This document shows, piece after piece, positions 1 to 9,006 of a DNA stretch of 64,000 nt. The notes beneath the pieces were generated by a model. That model did not search any database, was not told the origin of the DNA, and was given only the letters and a program-made list of their open reading frames with translations. The translations under genes and the position numbers were made by a program. Within the stretch, counting starts at the first letter, position 1. Every line of letters begins with the position of its first letter. The DNA comes from Dokdonella sp. (GTDB taxonomy: Bacteria > Pseudomonadota > Gammaproteobacteria > Xanthomonadales > Rhodanobacteraceae), in the NCBI RefSeq assembly GCF_019634775.1, contig NZ_JAHCAS010000001.1:1866894-1930893 (forward strand), in the 5' to 3' direction.

Positions 1-2
1 CT

Positions 3-3000
3 GCCGGGCTCGGGATGATTCCATCTCCGGCCCAGGCCGCCGCCGATGGAACGGTCAACCTGCTCGCCACGCCGCCCGAACTGACTTCGAGCGTATCGCC
101 GAACCTCATCCTCACGTTCGATGACTCGGGTTCGATGGGGCGCAATTTCATGCCCGACCAACGACCCTACGGCGGTGGCGGCTGGGGTGCGACCGATCAG
201 CAGAACACCAGCAGCAGCCAATCGTTCGCTAGCGGGGCCGGACCCTTTCTCTGTGCCGGGCTCATCGACCCACGCGTCACCGATCCTGCGGATCCGCGTT
301 CCTGGGCGATGAACGGCGTCTACTACAACCCGAACGCAACCTATCGCCCGCCGCTCCTCGCCGATGGCATCACCGAGATGCCGAATGCGCCCTTCTCGGC
401 GGCCTGGGACAACGGCATCCATCCGAACCGGCCGGATTCCCCGACCACGAGCACGACGCGCAATCTGGGCACCGACGCCCGTTTCTGCGGGAACACAGCA
501 GGGTACTACCGGCTGCGGACAGGCGTTGCCCTGCCAATCGACGCGGCCACCGGCACGTTCACTCCCGCTGGGCGCAGCGCGCTCTTTACCGCCGCCAACT
601 GGGAGTGGGTGCCGCTGCCGGCCGCCGAGCAGCAAAACTTCGCCAACTGGTATTCGTACTATCACACGCGTCATCTTGCGGCGAAGACGGCGGTATCGCG
701 TGCCTATGCGCCGTTCGATGAAAACATCCGCGTGGCCTGGCAGAACATCAACCAGAACCAGATCGTTGCCGCCACGAGCTTCTTCAAGTTCCGCGATGTC
801 CCGGCCAGCCCGGCGGTCGGCCAGCGCACGGTACGCACCCGGTTCTACAACTGGCTGTTCGCGTCGCCCGTGTCGGGGGGTACGCCGAATCAGCCGGCCA
901 CCGTGCGCGCCGGCAACCTGTTCACGCGCAATACCGGCAGTGTCGACAGCAATCCCTACTGGGACCGCGACCTCAATCGCGAGTTGAGCTGCCGGCAGAA
1001 CTTCCACATCAACATGAGCGATGGATTCTGGAACAACTCGACGGCATCCACCACGCTCACCGACAGCTCAGCCGGCACCTTGCCGGATGGCCGCCAGTTC
1101 TCGCTCAGCGACCCGGAAAGCTCGATCGTCTGGAACCAGCAAAATGCCGGCCAGCGCACGATGGCCGATATCGCCTACCACTACTGGGCGACCAACTTGC
1201 GCCCGGATTTCATGGGGAATCCCGCAACGCGCCTCAAGGTGCCGGCCTTCATCCCCGACCGGTCGACGAACCTGTTCGGCAATCCGCTGGCCAGTGGCCA
1301 GGACCCGCGCGACAACAAGGAGATCTACTGGAACCCGGCCAATGATCCGGCGACCTGGCCGCACCTCGTCCAGTTCATGATCGGCTTCGGCATCTCGGGA
1401 ACGATTCCGCGCAGTGACGCCAACTACGAGCAGCTGCGGCGCGGAAACATCCTCTGGCCCGCGCTGCAGGGCAGCTCGCCGTACAGCGATACGTCCGAGA
1501 AGGTGGATGACATCTGGCATGCGTCGGTGAACAGCCGCGGCAAGTTCTTCGCCGCCAGCAATCCCGAGGAACTGATCAGCGCGCTCAGCGAGATCATCGC
1601 CAGCATCATCGCGCGTCGCGGCGCATCCACCGCGATGTCGGTGTCGCTGCCGCTCATCACCGATGGCACGACCGGCTACTCCGCCGGCTACGACACGACC
1701 GACTGGTCGGGTTTCGTCACCCGCAACACCCTTGATCCGGTCACCGTCGAGGCCATCGGCGTCGAATGGGATGCCGGATGCAAGCTCACCGGTGGCCCGT
1801 GCCCGAGCATGCCCAACACGACAAATCCGGTCCGCGATCCGAACTCCCGCAACATCATCACATCGCGGGGTGACCCCGGAACCGGCATGCCGTTCCGCTG
1901 GGCCAACCTTGCGCCCGCGCAGCGGGAAATGCTCAACATCGAACCATCGAGCATCCGCCTCGACCTGGCCGCATCGCCGCGCTCGAGCTGCGGTGGCGCC
2001 AGCAGGCATTGGGAATGCGATGCCTATGGCGAATCGCGCCTCAACTACATCCGTGGCGACCGCACCCACGAGACCACCGCGACACCGCAGTTCCGTGCGC
2101 GCAGCTCCGTGCTTGGCGCGGTGATCAAGGCGCAACCCGAGTACGTCTCCTCGCCAACCAGCGGCTATCGCGACATCTATCCGCTCGGCTCGCCCGAGCG
2201 CACGGCCGCCATCTCCGGCAATTCCTATGCGGTGTACCAGAACGCCCAGCGCAGCCGCACGCCCACGCTCTATGTCGGCTCCAACGACGGCATGCTGCAC
2301 GCATTCAATGCGCAGACCGGTGTCGAGACCTGGGCTTATGTCCCCAACATGGTGATCGAGAATACCCGTCTGGTGAAATCGACCCAGGTCGAGGTCGGCC
2401 TCACCCCCGGCGTCGATGCCGCGCCCGGTGAGATCGACGTGTTCTTCGGTGGCCAGTGGCGGACGCTGTTGCTCGGCTCGATGCGCCTTGGTGCGCGCGG
2501 CATCTACGCCCTCGATGTCACCAACCCGGTTGTCACCGAGGCCGCACCCACGGCACCGCTCTGGGAGTTCACCAGCGGTCCGCGCAACCAAGGCCCGGAC
2601 AGCGGGGCGCCGTGCGCGGCAGGCGCGCGCTACTGCCGTTCGCTCGGCTATACCTATGATTCAGTCAATGTCGCGCGCCTGAACTACGGCGTCGGCGGCA
2701 ATCACTGGTTCGCCATCGTCTCCAGCGGCTATTTCCCCACGGATACGCTCGACCCCAGCAGCAACGAAATCGCTGCCGGGCGGACCTCGTTGCTGGTCAT
2801 CAACCTGGAGACTGGCGAGCTCGTGCGCGAGATCCAGACCAGCGAGGCACCGCAGGCGCTGCCGTCCGGATTCAAGACCTTCGGCCTGTCGACCGCCGTG
2901 GTGTATGACTCCCAGTCGGACCAGATCGGTGATTTCGCAGTCGCCGGCGACCTCGCCGGCAACCTCTGGCGTTTCGACCTGACGTCCAGCAATCCCGCTG

Positions 3001-3839
3001 ACTGGTCGGTGGACCTCATGTTCGCCAACTACGGCAGTGGCGGTGCCGCCGCGGTCGGTGACCAGCCGTTCTCGTTCATGCCGACCGGCCTGCGCGACCC
3101 GCAAACCCTGCGTCCGATCTTCGTCATCGGCACGGGCAAGTACCTCGGCCTGCCGGATCGTACCAGCCTCGTTCCGCAACAGGCCTTCTACGGCATTCGT
3201 GACATGGGCAGCAACAGCCCGTGGTATCCGATCCGGGTCAATCAGCTCGTCACCCAGCACATGACGCAGACCAGCGACGCCCGCGAGATCACCGGCTGGT
3301 CGCCGCCCGCGTCGGTCCCGCCGGCCCCCGCGCCGGTCATGACGCTTGGTGATACCGACGCCGGTGGCAACCCCATCCTCACCCAGGTGCGCGCGCTTGG
3401 CTGGCGCCTGCCGATCAACATCGGCGGCAGCAGCGTGGCGCCCGGCACGCCGGAGCCGGGTGAGCGCGCGCAGCGTCGCGTGGCGCCGCTGTTCTCGGCC
3501 AATCTGGCCCTGGCGTACACCTTGATCCCGAAGGGCGAGGATCCCTGCGATCCCGGCGCGCGCTATGCGCTGATGGTGCTCGATGCCGCGACCGGTGGAG
3601 CCCGCGTGCGCACCAACCAACCGTCGGGTGCGGTGCAGGGCATCGGCATGATCGGCGGCGTGGTCGGCCTCACCACGCCACCTGGCAATCCGGTCACGCG
3701 TCCTGGCGGTGGTGGGCTCGCCATTCCCGGGTTGCCGCCGAGTCTTGCCGACGAGGTCAAGGATGCGCTCGAAGCGGCGCTGGCCGACGACGTCTGGCAT
3801 CGCAACGCCTGGCGCGAACTGCTTGATCTGTTGCTCTGA
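3..3839 (+). CDS. pilY1: PilY1-type pilus tip adhesin, 5' end outside window
   Basis: The frame is open from the window edge, so the true start lies upstream; the first visible residues resemble the tail of a signal peptide ending in AQAA. The protein is the type IV pilus tip adhesin PilY1/PilC. A von Willebrand A-like part carries the metal-site motif DDSGSMG (about residue 36 of the visible chain). A C-terminal beta-propeller (roughly 700-1130) carries GSNDGMLHAF and AGDLAGNLWRFDL signatures. A loop DSQSDQIGD near residue 965 lies where PilY1 binds calcium. In the family it sits outside the cell with minor pilins, primes assembly and tunes retraction. pilE follows after 73 nt, the usual pilY1-pilE order, so the other minor pilins are expected just upstream. 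Confidence 0.93.
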   Translation, partial: AGLGMIPSPAQAAADGTVNLLATPPELTSSVSPNLILTFDDSGSMGRNFMPDQRPYGGGGWGATDQQNTSSSQSFASGAGPFLCAGLIDPRVTDPADPRSWAMNGVYYNPNATYRPPLLADGITEMPNAPFSAAWDNGIHPNRPDSPTTSTTRNLGTDARFCGNTAGYYRLRTGVALPIDAATGTFTPAGRSALFTAANWEWVPLPAAEQQNFANWYSYYHTRHLAAKTAVSRAYAPFDENIRVAWQNINQNQIVAATSFFKFRDVPASPAVGQRTVRTRFYNWLFASPVSGGTPNQPATVRAGNLFTRNTGSVDSNPYWDRDLNRELSCRQNFHINMSDGFWNNSTASTTLTDSSAGTLPDGRQFSLSDPESSIVWNQQNAGQRTMADIAYHYWATNLRPDFMGNPATRLKVPAFIPDRSTNLFGNPLASGQDPRDNKEIYWNPANDPATWPHLVQFMIGFGISGTIPRSDANYEQLRRGNILWPALQGSSPYSDTSEKVDDIWHASVNSRGKFFAASNPEELISALSEIIASIIARRGASTAMSVSLPLITDGTTGYSAGYDTTDWSGFVTRNTLDPVTVEAIGVEWDAGCKLTGGPCPSMPNTTNPVRDPNSRNIITSRGDPGTGMPFRWANLAPAQREMLNIEPSSIRLDLAASPRSSCGGASRHWECDAYGESRLNYIRGDRTHETTATPQFRARSSVLGAVIKAQPEYVSSPTSGYRDIYPLGSPERTAAISGNSYAVYQNAQRSRTPTLYVGSNDGMLHAFNAQTGVETWAYVPNMVIENTRLVKSTQVEVGLTPGVDAAPGEIDVFFGGQWRTLLLGSMRLGARGIYALDVTNPVVTEAAPTAPLWEFTSGPRNQGPDSGAPCAAGARYCRSLGYTYDSVNVARLNYGVGGNHWFAIVSSGYFPTDTLDPSSNEIAAGRTSLLVINLETGELVREIQTSEAPQALPSGFKTFGLSTAVVYDSQSDQIGDFAVAGDLAGNLWRFDLTSSNPADWSVDLMFANYGSGGAAAVGDQPFSFMPTGLRDPQTLRPIFVIGTGKYLGLPDRTSLVPQQAFYGIRDMGSNSPWYPIRVNQLVTQHMTQTSDAREITGWSPPASVPPAPAPVMTLGDTDAGGNPILTQVRALGWRLPINIGGSSVAPGTPEPGERAQRRVAPLFSANLALAYTLIPKGEDPCDPGARYALMVLDAATGGARVRTNQPSGAVQGIGMIGGVVGLTTPPGNPVTRPGGGGLAIPGLPPSLADEVKDALEAALADDVWHRNAWRELLDLLL

Positions 3840-3912
3840 AGAGCCGGGGTTACTGCATGGATCGGCGCGGCCAGCGCCGGTCCATCGCGACATTCACATC
3901 GGGGGCGTTTCA

Positions 3913-4317
3913 ATGAACAGGAATCGTGGCTTCACCTTGCTTGAACTGATGATCGTGGTGGCGATCATCGCCGTACTCGCCGCCCTCGCCTACCCGAGTT
4001 ATACGCGCTATGTCGAGCGCACGCGCCGTGCCGACGGGCGCGAGTTGCTCATGCGCATCTCGGCGGCACAGGAACGCTTCTTCACCAACCGCAACCGCTA
4101 TGCAGCGACCTTCACCGACCTCAGTGTCAGCGACACGAGCGAAAAGGGTTACTACCGGGTGACCATCGGTGGGCTCGGAACCAACAACCAGACCTATACG
4201 CTCACGGCGACGCCACAGGCGCCGCAGAACAACGATTCGTGTGGGGCGCTGACGATCAACAACACCGGCTTCAAGGCGGCGCCCAGCGACACGGGCAGCA
4301 ATGGCGCATGCTGGTAA
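3913..4317 (+). CDS. pilE: Type IV minor pilin PilE
   Basis: This 134-residue prepilin has a short basic leader (MNRNRG), then the FTLLELM cleavage and N-methylation signature with Glu5 and one hydrophobic helix. PilD should cut after Gly6. Two C-terminal cysteines (in DSCGAL and in the final ACW) probably close a disulfide loop. An upstream in-frame extension exists, but the leader fixes the start here. Its place directly behind pilY1 marks it as the PilE minor pilin rather than the major subunit, which is encoded near 26.1-27.1 kb. Minor pilins prime assembly and sit at the pilus tip. Confidence 0.9.
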   Translation: MNRNRGFTLLELMIVVAIIAVLAALAYPSYTRYVERTRRADGRELLMRISAAQERFFTNRNRYAATFTDLSVSDTSEKGYYRVTIGGLGTNNQTYTLTATPQAPQNNDSCGALTINNTGFKAAPSDTGSNGACW

Positions 4318-4445
4318 CGCCAGCCTGCCCCGCGCGGGCCGATGCGGGCATTGGGTGACCCCAGCGGACACCCATTCCCGCCGTGTCCCTCGCCGGGGCG
4401 GGGCCTGAATCCCCGGATTCAGCCGCGCCTGCCAGCCGTGCAGGC

Positions 4446-4474
4446 TTGTCGCTGCCATGGCGAGTTCCTATAAT
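4446..4474 (+). promoter_or_regulatory. Sigma-70 promoter for the tRNA-Thr/tRNA-Val pair
   Basis: A TTGTCG -35 box (4446-4451) and a perfect TATAAT -10 box (4469-4474) are separated by 17 bp, and the tRNA-Thr starts 15 bp after the -10. The match and placement fit a strong stable-RNA promoter driving both tRNAs. Confidence 0.8.
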
Positions 4475-4489
4475 CCGCGGCCCTGCGTT

Positions 4490-4565
4490 GCCGGAATAGC
4501 TCAGTTGGTAGAGCGCGTCATTCGTAATGATGAGGTCGTAGGTTCGATTCCTATTTCCGGCACCA
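4490..4565 (+). tRNA. tRNA-Thr (anticodon CGT)
   Basis: The cloverleaf is complete: acceptor GCCGGAA pairs with TTCCGGC, the D arm is GCTC-loop-GAGC, the anticodon loop TTCGTAA has CGT at positions 34-36, the T arm has loop TTCGATT, and an encoded ACCA end follows. It reads ACG codons. Confidence 0.97.
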
Positions 4566-4581
4566 CTTCTTTCGCATCCGT

Positions 4582-4656
4582 GGGCGGTTAGCTCAGCGGT
4601 AGAGCACTGCCTTCACACGGCAGGTGTCGCAGGTTCGATCCCTGCACCGCCCACCA
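4582..4656 (+). tRNA. tRNA-Val (anticodon CAC)
   Basis: Acceptor GGGCGGT pairs with ACCGCCC, the D arm is GCTC-loop-GAGC, the anticodon stem CTGCC/GGCAG carries loop TTCACAC with CAC at 34-36, and an ACCA end is encoded. It reads GTG codons. It lies 16 bp behind tRNA-Thr, so one transcript is likely. Confidence 0.97.
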
Positions 4657-4670
4657 TCCCCTCTCGCTCC

Positions 4671-4743
4671 CCCGCAGGAGCCCATTCAGGGGCGATGCTT
4701 CGAGGCTCCGTGGAAAGCATCGCCCGTGAACGGGCTCCCACGG
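4671..4743. repeat. REP-like inverted pair, family A
   Basis: Two inverted half-elements face each other: a left half like GCAGGAGCCC...GGGCGATGC and a right half like GCATCGCCC...GGGCTCC. Related pairs lie at 5707, 28974, 29858 and 39594, always between genes. Here it sits between the tRNAs and the end of pilD and may act as a transcript-end structure. Confidence 0.75.
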
Positions 4744-4761
4744 AAATCCCTCGCGCCGTGC

Positions 4762-5631
4762 TCACCCCGCGTAGAACCACCCGCGATACCACGCGCCGAG
4801 CACGTCGCCGAACACGAACCATGCCCAGCCGGCCGCGGCGATGAAAGGGCCGAAGGGGATCGGAGTTTCACGGCCCTTCTTGTTCACCGCCAGGATCGCG
4901 CCGCCGATGATCGCGCCGATCAACGACGACAGCAGGATGATCGGCAGCAGCGCCATCGCGCCCATCCACGCACCAAGCGCGCCGAGCAGCTTGAAGTCGC
5001 CGTAACCCATGCCTTCCTTGCCGGTCAGCAGCTTGAACGCCCAGAACACCAGCCACAGGCTGGCCCAGCCGATCGCCGCACCGAGGATCGCGGTCGGCGC
5101 ATCGACGAACAGCGGCACCAGCGAGACCAGCAGGCCCAGCCAGAGCAGCGGCAGGGTGAGCTGGTCCGGCAACAGTTGTGTGCGCGCATCGATCCCGGCT
5201 GCGGCGATCAGGATCCAGGTGAACGCGAGCGCCGCCAGCAGCGGCCAGCCGAAGCCGAACTTCCACGCCAGCACCATGCACGCCGCCGCGCTCAGCGCCT
5301 CGACCAGCGGGTACTGCCATGAAATGGCCTCCTTGCAATAACGGCAGCGCCCACGCAGGGCCAGCCAGCTCAACAGCGGGATGTTGTCCAGCGGCGACAA
5401 GGCATGCCCGCAATGGACGCAATGCGAACCCTTGAACACGAGGTCGGGCGGCGCCTGGTCATCGGCCGGCGCGTCCTGGGCAAGAAACTCGCGCGCCTGC
5501 GTGCGCCACTCGTGCTCGAGCCGCCGCGGCAGGCGCAGGATCACCACATTGAGGAAGCTGCCGACCAACAGGCCGAGCACACCGACCACCGGGATCAGCA
5601 TCACCGGCTCGTGCAACCACGAAAAATCCAT
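4762..5631 (-). CDS. pilD: Prepilin peptidase/N-methyltransferase PilD
   Basis: This 289-residue polytopic inner-membrane aspartic protease cleaves type IV prepilin leaders and methylates the new N-terminal Phe. A zinc-binding loop has paired cysteines at 71/74 and 96/99. The two active-site aspartates are in GIDART (Asp148) and GYGDFK (Asp212). The rest is about seven membrane helices. The start at 5631 was chosen because it has a purine-rich GGGGCAGG ahead of it and gives the family N-terminus; the longer frame runs into a REP element. It is the last gene of pilB-pilC-pilD and should process all pilins seen here. Confidence 0.95.
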   Translation of the reverse strand: MDFSWLHEPVMLIPVVGVLGLLVGSFLNVVILRLPRRLEHEWRTQAREFLAQDAPADDQAPPDLVFKGSHCVHCGHALSPLDNIPLLSWLALRGRCRYCKEAISWQYPLVEALSAAACMVLAWKFGFGWPLLAALAFTWILIAAAGIDARTQLLPDQLTLPLLWLGLLVSLVPLFVDAPTAILGAAIGWASLWLVFWAFKLLTGKEGMGYGDFKLLGALGAWMGAMALLPIILLSSLIGAIIGGAILAVNKKGRETPIPFGPFIAAAGWAWFVFGDVLGAWYRGWFYAG

Positions 5632-5706
5632 CGACCTGCCCCTGCTGCGGATGCACGGCATTGTGCATGTCGCAGGGCAGGGCGCAAAGATGGATGAAAG
5701 GTGGAC

Positions 5707-5784
5707 CCGCAGGAGCCCGTTCACGGGCGATCGGGTGTCGTGACGATGCGGAAAACGCATCGCCCCCGAAGGGGCTCCTACGGG
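5707..5784. repeat. REP-like inverted pair, family A
   Basis: The left half (GCAGGAGCCCGTTCACGGGC) and right half (GCATCGCCCCCGAAGGGGCTCC) are inverted around a spacer of about 30 bp. It fills most of the gap between pilC and pilD and could modulate read-through between them. Confidence 0.75.
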
Positions 5785-5854
5785 GGTTCCGGCAGGGGCG
5801 CGGCACGGGCCGGCGCCGGTGGCGCGCGGCCCGTGCGGGTGAGGCGGGGATCGG

Positions 5855-7129
5855 TCAGCCGACGACGGCGCCGAGCTTGAAGATCGGCAGGTACATGCCG
5901 ATGACCATGCCGCCGACGAGTACGCCGAGGATGACCATGATCAGCGGCTCCAGCAGGCTCGACAGCGCATCGACGGCGTTGTTGACCTCCTGCTCGTAGA
6001 ATTCGGCGATCTTGAACAGCATCTTGTCGAGTGCGCCGGACTCCTCACCGATCGCCACCATCTGCACGACCATGTTCGGAAACAGGTTGGTCTGGCGGAT
6101 CGCGAGCTGGAGCTGGTGGCCGACGGCGACGTCCTCGCGGATGCGCTTGACCGCATCGTTGTAGACCACGCTGCCGGTGGCGCCGGCAACGGAGTCGAGG
6201 GCTTCCACCAGCGGCACGCCGGCCTTGAAGGTCACGCCGAGCGTGCGCGCGAAGCGCGCCATCGCCGATTGGCGAAGGATTTCGCCAACCACCGGCAGCT
6301 TGAGCATGCCGCGTCCGACGAGGTGGGCAAACTTGTCCGAGCGCTTGTACAGCAGAACGATGCCAACGATCACCGCACCGGCGATACCGAAGACCAACCA
6401 CCAGTACTGCACCATGAACCGCGACATGTTCACGAGCATCTGCGTGAAGGCCGGCAGGTCGGCACCGAAGCCCTGGAACACGTTCTCGAACTGCGGGATC
6501 ACGAAGATCATCAGGATCGACGAGACGAGAATCGCCACGGCGATGACCATGGCCGGGTAGAACATGGCCTTCTTGATCTTGGCCTTGATTGCTTCGATGT
6601 TCTCCTTGTACGTGGCGATCGTGTCGAGCACGGTGTCGAGCACACCAGCCGACTCGCCGGCACGGACGAGGTTGCGGTACAGCTCGTCGAACTGAACCGG
6701 ATACTTGTTGAGCGATTCGTTGAGCGAGGAGCCGCCTTCGATCTCGGTCTTGATGTCGACCAGCATGTTCTTCATGCGCGGGTTGTTCTGGCCGCCAGCG
6801 ACAATGTCGAAGCCCTGCACCATCGGCACGCCGGCCGCCATCATCGTGGCGAGCTGGCGGCTGAAGATGGCGATATCGCGCGGTGCAATCGTCTTGCCAG
6901 CCGCGCCGAACAGGGGCTTGGCCTTTTCCTTGACCGTCTGCGGATTGATGCCCTGGCGGCGCAGTTCGGCCTTGACCAGGCCGACGCTCTTGCTCTGGTA
7001 CTCGCCTTTGATCTTGTGGCCGCGCTTGTCGAGGCCGACCCAGGTAAAGGTGCTCAACTGGCTGATCTGGGCGCGTGACTTGCCCGCGCTCTGCTTGATG
7101 CCGGCCCGTGCGGTTGCGGTGGTTGCCAT
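5855..7129 (-). CDS. pilC: Type IV pilus inner-membrane platform protein PilC
   Basis: This 424-residue member of the GspF/PilC family forms the inner-membrane platform that couples the PilB motor to pilin polymerisation. Two repeats of the T2SSF domain are visible. Each contains the FxRQLATMxxAGVP / FARTLGVTFKAGVPLVEAL type motif (near 90 and 290), and hydrophobic helices follow near 190, 240 and 395. Length is typical. It starts 3 nt after the pilB stop, so the two are almost certainly co-transcribed and translationally coupled. Confidence 0.95.
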   Translation of the reverse strand: MATTATARAGIKQSAGKSRAQISQLSTFTWVGLDKRGHKIKGEYQSKSVGLVKAELRRQGINPQTVKEKAKPLFGAAGKTIAPRDIAIFSRQLATMMAAGVPMVQGFDIVAGGQNNPRMKNMLVDIKTEIEGGSSLNESLNKYPVQFDELYRNLVRAGESAGVLDTVLDTIATYKENIEAIKAKIKKAMFYPAMVIAVAILVSSILMIFVIPQFENVFQGFGADLPAFTQMLVNMSRFMVQYWWLVFGIAGAVIVGIVLLYKRSDKFAHLVGRGMLKLPVVGEILRQSAMARFARTLGVTFKAGVPLVEALDSVAGATGSVVYNDAVKRIREDVAVGHQLQLAIRQTNLFPNMVVQMVAIGEESGALDKMLFKIAEFYEQEVNNAVDALSSLLEPLIMVILGVLVGGMVIGMYLPIFKLGAVVG

Positions 7130-7132
7130 GGC

Positions 7133-8869
7133 TTAGTCCTTGGTCACGCGGTTGATTTCGGCAAGGCTTGTAACACCCTGCTTGACCTTCAACAGTGCGG
7201 AAGCACGCAAATCGTTGATGCCGATGCGCTTGGCCTCGGCGGCGATCTGCAGGGCGTTGCCGCCGGCGAGGACGATCTTCTGGATCTCCTCGCTCATCGG
7301 CATCACCTGGTAGATGCCGGTACGGCCCTTGTAGCCCTCGTTGCAGCCCGAGCAGCCGACCGCCTCGAAGAGTTCGATGCCGGCTTCGACATCGGCCTCG
7401 CTGAAACCTTCGGCCAGCAGGGCGGCCTTGGGCAAGGGCGGGTTCATCGGTCGCTTGCAGTCGTGCAGGCGGCGGGCCAGGCGCTGGGCGATGACGATGG
7501 TCACCGACGAGGTGATGTTGTACGGGGCGATGCCCATGTTCATCAGGCGCGCGATGGTCTGCGGCGCGTCGTTGGTGTGCAGGGTCGACAGCACCATGTG
7601 GCCGGTCTGCGCCGCCTTGATGGCAATCTCGGCGGTTTCCAGGTCGCGGATTTCGCCGACCATGATCACGTCCGGGTCCTGGCGCAGGAACGAGCGCAGC
7701 GCCGCGGCGAAGGTCATGCCGCGCTTCTGGTTCTGCTGCACCTGGTTGACGCCGGGCAGGCGGATTTCGACCGGGTCCTCCACCGTGGAGATGTTGCGGC
7801 CCTCGGTATTGAGGATGTTGAGCGCGGTGTACAGCGACACGGTCTTGCCCGAGCCGGTCGGGCCGGTCACCAGCACCATGCCGTAGGGTTTCTCGATGGC
7901 CTCCAGGAACAGCTTCTGCTGATCCGGCTCGTAGCCGAGCTTGTCGATGCCGAGCTTGGCCGCCGAGGCATCGAGGATGCGCAACACGATCTTTTCGCCG
8001 AACAGGGTCGGGCAGGTGCTGACGCGGAAGTCGATCGACTTGGTCTTGGACAGGTTGAGCTTGATGCGCCCGTCCTGCGGCACGCGCTTTTCGGCGATGT
8101 CGAGGCCGGACATGACCTTGATGCGCGAGGAAATGCGCGGGGTCAGCTTGACCGGCGGCGAAGCCACCTGCTTGAGCATGCCGTCCATGCGCAGGCGCAC
8201 GCGGTAGTTGTTCTCGTAGGGCTCGAAATGGATGTCCGAGGCGCCGCGCTTGATCGCATCGACCAGCACCTTGTTGACGAAGCGAACCACCGGCGCGTCG
8301 TCACCGCCCTGGGCATCGACGCCGCTGCCGCCTTCGTCCTCGCCGGAGGTATCGGCAAGGTCGAGGTTGTCGAGACCTTCGGCATCGTCCATGCCCTCGA
8401 TCGTCGTGCTGCTGGTCGCCTGGGCCTGCTCGATCGCACGTTCGAGCTGGTGCTCGTCGACCAGGATCGGCTCGATGATGTGGTTGGACTGAAACTTGAT
8501 CTCGTCCAGCGCGCGCAGGTTGGTAGGATCCGACACGCCGACGAACAGGCGGTTGCCGCGCTTGAACAGCGGCAAGGCCTTGTGCTTCTGGATCAGCTCT
8601 TCCTTGACCAGCTTGAGCGGCACCTGGCTGAGGTCGAGCGCGGCGACGTCGAGCAGCGGCACGCCGAACTCGAAGGCCGAGGCCAGGGCCAGGTTGGCGC
8701 TGGAAACCAGCCCGTTCTCGGTCAGCCAGGCGCCGATCGGAATCTTCTGCTTGCCCGCATCCTCGACGGCCTTGCGCGCGTCCTGCTCGCCGAGCAGGCC
8801 TTCGGCCACCAGGCGACGGCTGACGCCACTCAGCCCCGTCAAGGAGGGGGTATTCATCTGGGTCGCCAT
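7133..8869 (-). CDS. pilB: Type IV pilus assembly ATPase PilB
   Basis: This cytoplasmic hexameric motor of pilus extension (578 residues) has an N-terminal GspE/MshEN-like domain and a C-terminal secretion ATPase. The ATPase has Walker A GPTGSGKT (about residue 335), a Walker B region ending in MVGEIRD, and the histidine box LSTLHTNDA. A zinc-type motif near the C-terminus keeps CSGC, but its partner shows only one cysteine (HDCKRP) instead of CxxC. The start at 8869 gives the usual length; the longer frame reaches back to 9004 across non-conserved sequence. It leads a pilB-pilC-pilD operon and is divergent from the glycan operon at 9007. Confidence 0.95.
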   Translation of the reverse strand: MATQMNTPSLTGLSGVSRRLVAEGLLGEQDARKAVEDAGKQKIPIGAWLTENGLVSSANLALASAFEFGVPLLDVAALDLSQVPLKLVKEELIQKHKALPLFKRGNRLFVGVSDPTNLRALDEIKFQSNHIIEPILVDEHQLERAIEQAQATSSTTIEGMDDAEGLDNLDLADTSGEDEGGSGVDAQGGDDAPVVRFVNKVLVDAIKRGASDIHFEPYENNYRVRLRMDGMLKQVASPPVKLTPRISSRIKVMSGLDIAEKRVPQDGRIKLNLSKTKSIDFRVSTCPTLFGEKIVLRILDASAAKLGIDKLGYEPDQQKLFLEAIEKPYGMVLVTGPTGSGKTVSLYTALNILNTEGRNISTVEDPVEIRLPGVNQVQQNQKRGMTFAAALRSFLRQDPDVIMVGEIRDLETAEIAIKAAQTGHMVLSTLHTNDAPQTIARLMNMGIAPYNITSSVTIVIAQRLARRLHDCKRPMNPPLPKAALLAEGFSEADVEAGIELFEAVGCSGCNEGYKGRTGIYQVMPMSEEIQKIVLAGGNALQIAAEAKRIGINDLRASALLKVKQGVTSLAEINRVTKD

Positions 8870-9006
8870 AGGAATGTCGCGTAAGCCCCCGAAACTCCAC
8901 GCGAATCTACAACAAAAGCGTTGCTGAATGAACACCATCCGGGCAGGATGGGGAACCCACTCCCGGAAAGGAGGCGTCAGGCCGTCAGGCGGCTTCGACC
9001 CCACGC

